DNA of 8,012 nt from Candidatus Colwelliibacteriota bacterium (GCA_023228665.1 JALOAR010000022.1:1-8012), one strand, 5' to 3'. Counted from the stretch's first letter, positions 1 through 6,510 are shown. The notes: generated by a model not told the origin, from the sequence alone. A program made the numbers and translations.

Positions 1-2
1 CA

Positions 3-1157
3 GAACCCGGGCCTATTGGCGGCCCTTCTCCAGCAGCTCAAGCGCCTATTGAGCCTGCGGTTTCTCCTGCTCCGATAGAACCGCCTCAACCTATGAGTCA
101 GCCTGCTCCTGCGCCAGTGGAGCCAGTTCAGCCGGCACCTGCTCCCTCTCCCGTTTTTCCGCCGCCGTCCGTCGGCGTTTCGGGTGGTGCTGTGCCGCCT
201 CCTCCGCAAGAATCGGGATACCAAATTAAAACAATGAAATCCGACCAAGAAGCTCTTAAAGCTTCAGGCGGAACCGAAACAGCTCCCCAATCTTTTACGC
301 CAGCGCCGATAGGCAGCGAAAAAGTATTTAATACTGCCGATGCTTCTGCTGTTTCGGCAAAAAAACCCGGCTCGAAAAAAGCTCTTGTTATTAGCCTGGT
401 TGTTTTTGCTATTTTAGGCATAGGTGCGGTTGGTTTCTTTTTAGTAAAGCCTTTGCTTTTCTCTCCGGTTGAATCTCCTGAATCTTTTCCTCCGGCAATA
501 ATTCCTGAAGAGGAAGTTGCTCCTCCGGTTGGCGAAGAACCTCCGGTAACTGGAGAAAATGGAGAAACAGCCGAAGAAGCTATTGTTCACGCATCTTTTT
601 TTGCGGAGTCTGCAGACTTAGTTGAACCTCTCACGGTTGAAAGTATTACCGCCGAATCAATCAGCGCCTTATTCCCCTCAAGCGAAGAAGCTGAAATTGA
701 AGAAGGTGATATAAGAGAATTGGTTATAAGCGACAATGCTGGCCCCATATCTTTTTCCGAATTTCTGCCGGCCTTGCTTCCTGATATGAACGCTGAAGGC
801 TTGAAAGCCGCTTTTGAAGACGACTTTACCTTGTTTGTTTATCGCGACGATATGAGCGATCTTCCTGGATTCATAGCTAAAGTTTCCACAGACACTGAAT
901 CTGAAATTCTATCTTCTGTTTCTTCTGCTATTGAATCTTCTCCTAATCTTGGAAATATGTATTCTTCTGATCCGGGGGAAATATCTTCCTTTAAAGATGG
1001 CTCTGTTGCCGAAAACCCTGTGAGATACGCGCCGTTTGCTGGCGCTGGGTACGCCTTTAATTATGGCTGGTTTGTTGATGATGCTGGGACAAACTACCTC
1101 GTAGCTTCGGCTTCATACGAAGGTATGGCTGTTGCGGTAGAAAAGGCTGGCTTCTAG
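3..1157 (+). CDS. Proline-rich single-pass membrane protein of unknown function (5' end missing)
   Basis: The reading frame is open from the first complete codon at position 3. The ATG at 93 lies inside a Pro/Ala-rich run, so it is probably an internal Met and the true start is upstream of the window. In order, the protein has: a low-complexity Pro/Ala/Val/Gln tail (to about nt 210); a charged segment containing IKTMKSDQEALKASGG (about nt 225-272); a Lys-rich stop at PGSKK; one hydrophobic helix (ALVISLVVFAILGIGAVGFF, about nt 381-440); an acidic Pro/Glu linker; and a roughly 155-residue C-terminal domain ending in YLVASASYEGMAVAVEKAGF. The lysines before the helix and the acidic region after it suggest an N-in, C-out topology. 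I recognise the architecture as common in Patescibacteria envelope proteins but cannot name a function. The gene ends in TAG, and a GC-rich hairpin follows 45 nt later. The coding call is firm; the role is unknown. Confidence 0.85.
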   Translation, partial: EPGPIGGPSPAAQAPIEPAVSPAPIEPPQPMSQPAPAPVEPVQPAPAPSPVFPPPSVGVSGGAVPPPPQESGYQIKTMKSDQEALKASGGTETAPQSFTPAPIGSEKVFNTADASAVSAKKPGSKKALVISLVVFAILGIGAVGFFLVKPLLFSPVESPESFPPAIIPEEEVAPPVGEEPPVTGENGETAEEAIVHASFFAESADLVEPLTVESITAESISALFPSSEEAEIEEGDIRELVISDNAGPISFSEFLPALLPDMNAEGLKAAFEDDFTLFVYRDDMSDLPGFIAKVSTDTESEILSSVSSAIESSPNLGNMYSSDPGEISSFKDGSVAENPVRYAPFAGAGYAFNYGWFVDDAGTNYLVASASYEGMAVAVEKAGF

Positions 1158-1163
1158 CCGAAG

Positions 1164-1192
1164 TTGACAGAATGGGAGATAAGTAGAATAAT
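1164..1192 (+). promoter_or_regulatory. Sigma70-type promoter for the nusA-clpP-tyrS operon
   Basis: TTGACA (1164-1169) is a perfect -35. It is followed by a 17-nt spacer and AATAAT (1187-1192), which matches the -10 consensus at 5 of 6 positions. The predicted transcription start is about 1199. The promoter lies 7 nt after the stop codon of the upstream gene and before the 1203-1230 hairpin, so that hairpin would be at the extreme 5' end of the operon mRNA. Predicted from sequence only. Confidence 0.7.
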
Positions 1193-1202
1193 GAGCTTAA
1201 GA

Positions 1203-1230
1203 GAGAGCCCCGCAAAGAAGCGGGGCTTTC
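1203..1230 (+). terminator. GC-rich hairpin in the nusA leader: weak terminator or attenuator
   Basis: GCCCCGC (1207-1213) pairs with GCGGGGC (1220-1226) around an AAAGAA loop. The flanks extend the stem to about 11 bp (1203-1213 with 1220-1230, one G-U pair). Only TTTC follows the GC arm before a run of A, so the U-tract needed for efficient intrinsic termination is poor. It could end transcripts of the upstream gene. Because a good promoter precedes it, it could also act as an attenuator or a 5' mRNA-stabilising hairpin for nusA. The hairpin itself is certain from the sequence; its role is inferred. Confidence 0.7.
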
Positions 1231-1262
1231 AAAAAAAAGAGGGTTAAAACGAAAAAATAACA

Positions 1263-2537
1263 ATGGATTTAAAGCAAATAGTTACAATAATAAACCAAAT
1301 AGCCAAAGAAAGAGGAGTTGATCCCTCGCGTGTTCTTGAGGGAGTTGAGGACTCTATAGCTACGGCATATAGGAAAGAATACGGCGAGCGCGGAGAAGTA
1401 ATTAAGGCAAAGATTGATTCCAAAACTGGAGAAGTTAAGTTTTGGAAGGAAAAAGAAGTTGTTGATGAAACCACAGTCAGAATAGTGGAAGAAGAGGAAG
1501 AGCCTGGTTCTGTCGAGGCGGAAGTGGAAAAGATTGGAGATAAGGCTAAAGACGCCGCTTTAAGCGAGGCAGAAGAAGATGGGGAAGGCAAGCTTCCCCG
1601 ATATAATCCTGAACGCCACATTCTTATCGATGAAGCCAAAAAAATTAAAAACGACGCCATCTTAGGCGAAGTGCTTGAGTTTCCGCTTGAAGCAAAGCTT
1701 GAATTTGGCAGAATTGCCGCTCAATCTGCCAAGCAGGTTATTTTGCAGAAATTCCGCGAGGCAGAAAAAGAAGCCGTGTTCGGCGAATTTAAAAACAAGG
1801 AAGGGCAGATAATTTCCGGACTTATTCATCGGTACGATCGAGGCAACATTCATGTTGATCTTGGCCGTATCTCTGGGATTATGTTTGCTAACGAAACAAT
1901 CCCCGGCGAACATTATGGAGTTAACCAGAGAATGCGTTTTTATGTTCTTGCTATTCAAGAAAATAGGCGCGGACAGCCCGAAATAGTTCTTTCTCGTTCG
2001 CATCCGAAATTTATAGCCAGGCTTTTTGAGCTTGAAGTTCCCGAAATTGCCGATGGTACGGTTGAAATAAAAGCGATATCCCGCGAAGCCGGCAACAGGA
2101 CTAAAATAGCTGTCTATTCTGATATGGAAGGAGTTGATCCTATTGGCTCCTGCGTCGGTCAGCGCGGCACTCGCGTTATGGCGGTAACTAACGAGCTTGG
2201 CAATGAAAAGATTGATATTGTGGAGTGGTCAGAAAATCCGGAAGAATTTATTTCTGCTTCTCTCTCGCCTGCTAAAGTCAAAGAAGTAGAAGTTTTTCCC
2301 AAGCATGAAGCAAAAGTTATTGTTCCCGACGACCAATTGAGTCTAGCCATAGGCAAAGGAGGGCAGAATGTCCGCCTTGCCGCTAAGCTTACCGGCTGGA
2401 AAATAGATGTCCGCTCCGAAATGAACCCTGATGAAGTCCAGGAAGACGGCATTGCCGGAACTCTCGAAAAGCCTGAAGGGGAAGTTTCTGATAAACCCGA
2501 AGAAGGAGTTCTTATTCCAAAAAAAGAAGAGGAATAA
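1263..2537 (+). CDS. nusA: Transcription termination/antitermination factor NusA
   Basis: NusA binds RNA polymerase near the RNA exit channel and modulates pausing, intrinsic termination and antitermination. The 424 residues show the family order: an RNAP-binding N-terminal domain (about 1-175, starting with the typical helix ...LEGVEDSIATAYRKEYG), an S1 domain (about 176-247, GQIISGLIHRYDRGNIHVDLG), KH1 with GQRG at 299-302, and KH2 with GKGG at 364-367 followed by QNVRLAAKLTGWKIDV. The protein ends in a short Glu-rich tail, with no room for the C-terminal acidic repeats of E. coli NusA. Residues about 76-118 form a Glu/Asp-rich stretch that looks longer than in ordinary NusA N-domains. ATG 1263 is the only plausible start; the nearest SD-like element (AGAGGG, 1238-1243) is about 20 nt away, so it is poorly placed. 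The usual neighbours rimP and infB are absent here. clpP follows after 19 nt, suggesting co-transcription. Confidence 0.97.
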   Translation: MDLKQIVTIINQIAKERGVDPSRVLEGVEDSIATAYRKEYGERGEVIKAKIDSKTGEVKFWKEKEVVDETTVRIVEEEEEPGSVEAEVEKIGDKAKDAALSEAEEDGEGKLPRYNPERHILIDEAKKIKNDAILGEVLEFPLEAKLEFGRIAAQSAKQVILQKFREAEKEAVFGEFKNKEGQIISGLIHRYDRGNIHVDLGRISGIMFANETIPGEHYGVNQRMRFYVLAIQENRRGQPEIVLSRSHPKFIARLFELEVPEIADGTVEIKAISREAGNRTKIAVYSDMEGVDPIGSCVGQRGTRVMAVTNELGNEKIDIVEWSENPEEFISASLSPAKVKEVEVFPKHEAKVIVPDDQLSLAIGKGGQNVRLAAKLTGWKIDVRSEMNPDEVQEDGIAGTLEKPEGEVSDKPEEGVLIPKKEEE

Positions 2538-2556
2538 ATAAAGAAAAAATATTAAA

Positions 2557-3171
2557 ATGATGCCAAACAACAAAGAATCTCGTATGGAATATCTCATACC
2601 TACTGTTATTGAAAAAACTTCTCATGGAGAGCGCGCCTTTGATATATATTCCCGCCTCTTGAAAGACAGGATTATTTTCTTAGGCGGTCCGGTTGATGAC
2701 GGCGTTGCTAATACGGTAATAGCCCAAATGCTTTTTCTTGCCAGTGAAGATCCTAAAAAACCGATTAAGCTTTATATCAATTCTCCGGGCGGATCGGTTA
2801 CTGCTGGTATGGCTATATACGACACTATGCAATTTGTAGCTCCGGCTGTTGAAACTGTCTGTGTAGGCATAGCCGCTTCCATTGCCGCTTTTCTTCTCGC
2901 TGCCGGTGAAAAAGGCAAGCGTATAGCTCTTCCTAATTCGGAAATGCTTATTCATCAAGTAATGGGCGGAGCAGAAGGCCAGGCAAGCGATATTGAGATT
3001 GCCGCTAAACAGATAATTAAAACTAAAAAGAAGATTAATCAGCTTCTTGCTAAAATGACCGGAAAGACTTTGTCCAAGATAGAAAAGGATTCCGACAGGG
3101 ATTACTGGTTGTCTGCTGAAGAAGCTAAAAAGTATGGCCTTATCGATGAAGTTGTCACAAAAGCTAAATAA
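2557..3171 (+). CDS. clpP: ATP-dependent Clp protease proteolytic subunit ClpP
   Basis: ClpP is the self-compartmentalising serine peptidase that degrades proteins fed to it by AAA+ unfoldases (ClpX, ClpA or ClpC). The full 204-residue length is normal for the family. The catalytic triad is readable: Ser108 in [14 protein letters not shown], His133 in MLIHQVMGG, and Asp182 in [21 protein letters not shown]. The oxyanion region [16 protein letters not shown] (about 74-89) is intact. ATG codons occur at 2557, 2560 and 2584. The conserved body begins near [24 protein letters not shown], so the first or second ATG is preferred, and a short N-terminal propeptide is possible. No strong SD precedes it. 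The gene lies 19 nt after nusA and overlaps tyrS, so it is probably mid-operon. No clpX is next to it; a clpB begins 3.8 kb downstream, but ClpB normally works with DnaK rather than ClpP. Confidence 0.97.
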   Translation: MMPNNKESRMEYLIPTVIEKTSHGERAFDIYSRLLKDRIIFLGGPVDDGVANTVIAQMLFLASEDPKKPIKLYINSPGGSVTAGMAIYDTMQFVAPAVETVCVGIAASIAAFLLAAGEKGKRIALPNSEMLIHQVMGGAEGQASDIEIAAKQIIKTKKKINQLLAKMTGKTLSKIEKDSDRDYWLSAEEAKKYGLIDEVVTKAK

Positions 3172-4390
3172 AGAGGAAAAAATAAGCTTAGTAGACGATC
3201 TCCTTAATCGGAGCGTTGTAGAAGTACTTCCTTCAAAAGAAGCTTTGCGCGAACTTCTGCTTTCCGACAAAAAACTTAGAATATATATCGGCACGGATGC
3301 TACTGGCTCTTCTCTGCACCTCGGACACGCCACCAACTATATGGTTCTCGAAAAATTCCGCAAGCTTGGGCACGAAGTTATTTTTTTGATAGGCGATTTT
3401 ACCGCTAGGATAGGCGATCCGACCGATAAGGACGCGGTTCGTAAACAGCTTAGTCGCAAAGAAGTTAAAGAAAATGTTAAGACTTGGCTTAAGCAAATAT
3501 CGCCGGTTATTGATATAAAAAACAGGAGAAATCCGGTTAAGATAGCTTACAATCATAAGTGGCTGTCAAAGCTTAATTTTGAAAGTATTATAGATTTGGC
3601 ATCTAATTTTACTGTTCAGCAAATGCTTGAACGCGATATGTTTGAACGCAGAATAAGCGAAGAAAAGCCCATATATCTTCACGAATTCTTTTATCCTCTT
3701 ATGCAGGGTTATGACAGCGTTGTTATGGACATTGATGTGGAAGTTTGCGGAAATGACCAAAAGTTTAACGCTCTTGCGGGCAGGACTCTCCAAAAGAAAA
3801 TCAACAATAAAGAAAAGTTTGTCTTTATTACCACCCTTCTTGTTAATCCGGTAACGGGAGAAAAAATGATGTCAAAGAGTCTTGGTACAGGCGTTTTTCT
3901 GGATGAAGATGCAAACGAAATGTTCGGCGGAATAATGGCGCAAGCGGATGAAAATATTCCCCAGCTTTTCACCGATTGCACGTATGTTTCTCTTAATGAA
4001 ATAGAAAAAATTAAAAAACAGCTTGAAAGCGGAAAAGTTAATCCGCGCGATATTAAAAAGAAGCTTGCCTTTGAAATAGTTAAAATATTCCACGGCGCCG
4101 AAAAAGCGGAATCTGCTGTCAAAGAATTTGACGCGGTCTTCAGGAATAAGGAAACGCCTTCAGATATTAAGGAAGTTTCCGTTGGCGAAGACTTAATTAA
4201 TGTCGTTGATATGCTTGTTTTTGCCGGGTTAGTTTCTTCTAAAGGCGAGGCTCGTCGTCTTATAGAGCAAGGAGGTCTGAAAATAAATGGCGAAAAAATT
4301 AACGACGCCGATAAAAATATTAAAGTAGAGAAAGAAGGCTTGATAATTCAAGCGGGCAAGCGCCGTTTCGCAAAAGTGGTCAAGAAATAA
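3146..4390 (+). CDS. tyrS: Tyrosyl-tRNA synthetase (class Ic)
   Basis: The enzyme charges tRNA-Tyr with tyrosine in the cytosol. Numbering from ATG 3146 (414 residues): the class I HIGH-type motif is HLGH at 58-61 in [13 protein letters not shown]; the tyrosine pocket is [10 protein letters not shown] (about 183-192) followed by [13 protein letters not shown], equivalent to the usual GGTDQ block; and the KMSKS-type loop is [10 protein letters not shown] at about 238-247. A C-terminal S4 RNA-binding domain covers about 353-410 ([23 protein letters not shown]). The frame could also start at ATG 3134, adding MALS. I prefer 3146 because MKLS...[12 protein letters not shown] resembles normal TyrRS N-termini. 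Either start overlaps the end of clpP (by 26 or 38 nt), implying translational coupling. A purine-rich SD-like AGAGGA sits just after the clpP stop but serves no ATG, GTG or TTG. An intrinsic terminator follows the stop codon. Confidence 0.95.
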   Translation: MKLSQKLNKEEKISLVDDLLNRSVVEVLPSKEALRELLLSDKKLRIYIGTDATGSSLHLGHATNYMVLEKFRKLGHEVIFLIGDFTARIGDPTDKDAVRKQLSRKEVKENVKTWLKQISPVIDIKNRRNPVKIAYNHKWLSKLNFESIIDLASNFTVQQMLERDMFERRISEEKPIYLHEFFYPLMQGYDSVVMDIDVEVCGNDQKFNALAGRTLQKKINNKEKFVFITTLLVNPVTGEKMMSKSLGTGVFLDEDANEMFGGIMAQADENIPQLFTDCTYVSLNEIEKIKKQLESGKVNPRDIKKKLAFEIVKIFHGAEKAESAVKEFDAVFRNKETPSDIKEVSVGEDLINVVDMLVFAGLVSSKGEARRLIEQGGLKINGEKINDADKNIKVEKEGLIIQAGKRRFAKVVKK

Positions 4391-4412
4391 CCAGCATTAA
4401 ATATTGAATTTT

Positions 4413-4438
4413 AAAAAAACGGCGCAACGCCGTTTTTT
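4413..4438. terminator. Intrinsic terminator after tyrS (probably bidirectional)
   Basis: ACGGCG (4419-4424) pairs with CGCCGT (4428-4433) around a CAA loop. An A-tract (4413-4419) lies on the left and a T-tract (4433-4438) on the right, so the tracts can extend the stem and give a U-run on either strand. It begins 23 nt after the tyrS stop and closes the nusA-clpP-tyrS operon before the separate htrA promoter. Confidence 0.9.
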
Positions 4439-4455
4439 ATAAAAGAAAATAAATT

Positions 4456-4485
4456 TTGAATATTTTTAAAAACTTGTATTAAAAT
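4456..4485 (+). promoter_or_regulatory. Promoter of the HtrA-type protease gene
   Basis: TTGAAT (4456-4461), an 18-nt spacer and TAAAAT (4480-4485) form a sigma70-like promoter in a very AT-rich gap. The alternative -10 TATTAA (4477-4482) has a 15-nt spacer and fits less well. The -10 ends only 7 nt before the ATG at 4493, so transcription should begin at or within a few bases of the start codon. No SD precedes the ATG, consistent with a leaderless mRNA. Confidence 0.6.
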
Positions 4486-4492
4486 ATCTCGT

Positions 4493-5725
4493 ATGGAGAG
4501 AAAAAAAATATTTATTATTTTAGCCGTTGTTATAGCTGTTTCGGCATTAAATTTTAATTTTATAGCTCCGCAAAAAGCGGAAGCGAATATCTTGGAAAAT
4601 ATTTCCGGATTTATTGATAAGCTCAAGTTTTGGGAAAAAAAATCGCCTGAAATTGAATCATCTGAAAATTTTGACGGCATTCTTGGCGGGGAAACAGGTT
4701 TCTTAAAAAATGAAGATCCGGAATCTTACCGCTCGCTTATCCAGTATGAAGAAGCGGTTATTAACGCTATAGATAAAAGCGCTCCGGGTGTTGTTTCAAT
4801 AGTGGTGTCAAAGGACGTTGAAATTATCGAGCAATGCCCGGTAACTGATCCATTTTTCGGTCCTGGATTTAAATTTTATGTTCCGTGCCCTTCGGGAAAA
4901 ACCGAGAAGCAGGAAATAGGCGGGGGAACCGGATTTTTTGTATCTTCAAACGGATTGGTTTTAACCAATAAGCACGTAGTTATTGATCAAGAAGCCGAAT
5001 ACACCGTCTTTTTCGGGAAGGATAATAAATATGACGCCGAGGTTATCGGCGTAGACGAGATTGAGGATCTTGCCTTGCTTAAAGTGGAAGGGAGCGAATT
5101 TCCCGTTCTTGCTCTTGGCAATTCTGACTCTGTCCGCCTGGGGCAGACGGCGATAGCTATCGGCAATGCGCTTGGGGAATTTAAGGATACGGTTTCAGTC
5201 GGCGTCATATCCGGCCTCTCAAGAACTATTACCGCTACTAATTCTTCCGGAAGTTCGGAAATTATAGAAAATGTTTTTCAAACGGATGCCGCTATTAATC
5301 CGGGAAATTCAGGCGGACCGTTAATTAATTTAAAAGGAGAAGTTATCGGCATAAATACGGCAATTGCTTCCGGAGCAGAGAACATCGGTTTTGCTATACC
5401 TATAAACAAAGCGCGCAGGGTAGTGGAAACTTACCAAAAACAGGGAAAGATTACTTCTGCCTATCTTGGGGTTTGGTACGAAAGGACTGACGAAGGAGCT
5501 AAAGTTGGGGGTAATAGCAACCCTGTAATGCCGGACTCGCCCGCTGAAAAAGCAGGGTTAAAAGAAGGAGATTTAATTGTTAAAGCTAACGGAAAAGACA
5601 TCAATAAAGACAGGTCTTTAAGCTCCGTCATATCCGAGCTTTCCCCGGGAGACACTCTTGCTATGAAAGTTAAGAGAGGAGAAGAAACGCTTAACATAAG
5701 CGCTGTTTTGGAAGAGAGGGATTAG
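4493..5725 (+). CDS. HtrA/DegP-family S1C serine protease with one PDZ domain, membrane-anchored or secreted
   Basis: Members of this family are envelope quality-control proteases. The 410 residues contain: an N-terminal hydrophobic helix (about 5-25, KIFIILAVVIAVSALNFNFI) that could be an anchor or a signal peptide with possible cleavage after QKAEA; a variable stalk (about 30-90); a trypsin-like protease domain (about 91-318); and one PDZ domain (about 322-405). The triad is His161 in LTNKHVV, Asp192 in EDLALLK and Ser273 in INPGNSGGP. The LA-like loop (about 108-139) carries two cysteines, Cys115 and Cys132, that could form a disulfide. The PDZ starts AYLGVWYERTDEG and goes quickly to MPDSPAEKAGLKEGD, so the entrance segment looks shorter than usual. 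The gene sits alone between a terminator and its own promoter; no clear terminator follows it. The family is certain; the choice between the names degP, degQ and htrA is not supported. Confidence 0.95.
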   Translation: MERKKIFIILAVVIAVSALNFNFIAPQKAEANILENISGFIDKLKFWEKKSPEIESSENFDGILGGETGFLKNEDPESYRSLIQYEEAVINAIDKSAPGVVSIVVSKDVEIIEQCPVTDPFFGPGFKFYVPCPSGKTEKQEIGGGTGFFVSSNGLVLTNKHVVIDQEAEYTVFFGKDNKYDAEVIGVDEIEDLALLKVEGSEFPVLALGNSDSVRLGQTAIAIGNALGEFKDTVSVGVISGLSRTITATNSSGSSEIIENVFQTDAAINPGNSGGPLINLKGEVIGINTAIASGAENIGFAIPINKARRVVETYQKQGKITSAYLGVWYERTDEGAKVGGNSNPVMPDSPAEKAGLKEGDLIVKANGKDINKDRSLSSVISELSPGDTLAMKVKRGEETLNISAVLEERD

Positions 5726-5770
5726 CTTGATTAAATATCCTCTAACTTCAATAAAGCCCGACTTTTACCC

Positions 5771-5799
5771 TTGACAAATCAGTTAAGTTATGTCATAAT
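5771..5799 (+). promoter_or_regulatory. Near-consensus extended -10 promoter
   Basis: A perfect TTGACA (5771-5776), a 17-nt spacer and CATAAT (5794-5799, 5 of 6) are present. A TGT just before the hexamer (5791-5793) matches the extended -10 TGn. The predicted start is near 5806, giving a leader of about 39 nt for the secreted protein at 5845. This is the strongest promoter match in the window. Confidence 0.85.
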
Positions 5800-5833
5800 C
5801 CAGCCACACTAGAAATAGTGAATAAAATTTTTT

Positions 5834-5837
5834 GGAG
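5834..5837 (+). promoter_or_regulatory. Shine-Dalgarno site that fixes the start at ATG 5845
   Basis: GGAG (5834-5837, within TTTGGAGTGATTTG) lies 7 nt before ATG 5845. An upstream in-frame GTG at 5818 would add nine residues (MNKIFWSDL) before the signal peptide and has no SD. This is the only strong SD in the window. Confidence 0.8.
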
Positions 5838-5844
5838 TGATTTG

Positions 5845-6399
5845 ATGTTTAAAAAATTAATAAGTTTTTTATTTGTAATCCTTGTAAGCTCATTATTGTT
5901 TACTTCCGTGTTCGCCTCTACTACTCCTCGTGCAGAAGGAGCTATCGTTTCTCCGGGTCGTCAGTTTATAAGCGATCGTTATATTCCGCTTAGGTTAGTG
6001 GCTGAATCTCTCGGCTTTAGCGTAATATGGAATAAAGACGACAAAACAATTGATATTTTTACTGCTGGAGAAAAAAAGGGGGATTCGGAACATATTTGTC
6101 GCTTTTCCCCCGAAGAGTATATTACTTCCGACGGTAGGTCCTATATTCCAGCTTCTTCTATTCTTCGCTTAAGCAGTAAAGGTAGCTGTATTTCTTTTAT
6201 GGGAAACGAAGGCTACTACATTTATAGGGACTGGCTTTCTTTATCCGAATCCAAAGGTCTTGTCTTAGAACAGTCCTTTGAAAGAAGTCTGGATGATGAT
6301 GTGTGCGAGGTAAAGCTATATTCTGACGGAAATAAAGAGCATCCCGGAGGTCCGCCGACTGTAAGGATTAGAGTTTATATCTGGTCTAGAATTTTTTAA
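5845..6399 (+). CDS. Small secreted protein with a copper-amine-oxidase-N-like module
   Basis: From ATG 5845 the protein is 184 residues. It opens with a textbook signal peptide (MFKKLISFLFVILVSSLLFT, then SVFAS) with probable cleavage after VFA at about residue 24. Residues about 40-73 read SDRYIPLRLVAESLGFSVIW followed by NKDDKTIDIF. This matches the pattern 'Y(I/V)PLR.(V/L)AE.LG..V.W......I.I' of the copper amine oxidase N-terminal domain family (Cu_amine_oxidN1), an extracellular beta module common in wall and surface proteins and not itself an oxidase. A weaker second half begins at ITSDGRSYIPASSILRLS (about 93-110). Three cysteines follow the signal peptide (85, 115, 154). No catalytic domain is attached, so a binding or structural role outside the membrane is inferred. 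It has its own strong promoter, SD and terminator, so it is probably monocistronic and well expressed. Specific function unknown. Confidence 0.85.
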   Translation: MFKKLISFLFVILVSSLLFTSVFASTTPRAEGAIVSPGRQFISDRYIPLRLVAESLGFSVIWNKDDKTIDIFTAGEKKGDSEHICRFSPEEYITSDGRSYIPASSILRLSSKGSCISFMGNEGYYIYRDWLSLSESKGLVLEQSFERSLDDDVCEVKLYSDGNKEHPGGPPTVRIRVYIWSRIF

Positions 6400-6404
6400 A
6401 TATT

Positions 6405-6445
6405 GCCCCGTGCTTTTTTTATAAAGCCGGGGCTTTTTATTTTTT
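6405..6445 (+). terminator. Strong intrinsic terminator after the secreted-protein gene
   Basis: GCCCCG (6405-6410) pairs with CGGGGC (6428-6433), and inside it GCTTT (6412-6416) pairs with AAAGC (6423-6427) around TTTTAT. This gives 11 bp with one bulged T. It is followed by five T, an A and six T (6434-6445), and begins 5 nt after the stop codon. Confidence 0.93.
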
Positions 6446-6473
6446 AATTTTTTTTATGCATTATCCTCGCCTC

Positions 6474-6510
6474 CTGTCATTCTCGGCTTGTTTGGGAAAC
6501 CCAACCTCCT
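6474..6510 (+). repeat. Palindromic repeat copy A (diverged)
   Basis: It begins CTGTCATTCTCGG like the other copies and contains TTGGG (6492-6496) / CCCAA (6500-6504) around AAA. The right end, GGGAAACCCAACC, only resembles the GGGAATCCAGG of intact copies. It is followed directly by copy B. Confidence 0.55.

Noticed and set aside
93..95. ATG at 93 as the true start of the first gene
   Set aside because: The frame is open upstream to the window edge with the same Pro/Ala-rich composition, so this Met is almost certainly internal.
1244..1660. Ser-rich 138-residue open frame on the - strand
   Set aside because: It is antisense to the acidic NusA N-domain. The Ser/Phe richness is what the reverse complement of Glu/Lys codons gives.
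2680..3336. 218-residue open frame on the - strand
   Set aside because: It lies antisense to clpP and the start of tyrS, both of which are unmistakable. It has no recognisable domain and is a codon-bias shadow.
5713..5752. Hairpin AGAGGGAT / ATCCTCT around the htrA stop as a terminator
   Set aside because: It is only about 7 bp with a bulge and a long loop, and no T-tract follows.
5818..5844. GTG at 5818 as the start of the secreted protein
   Set aside because: It has no SD and would add nine residues before a normal signal peptide, whereas ATG 5845 has GGAG at ideal distance.
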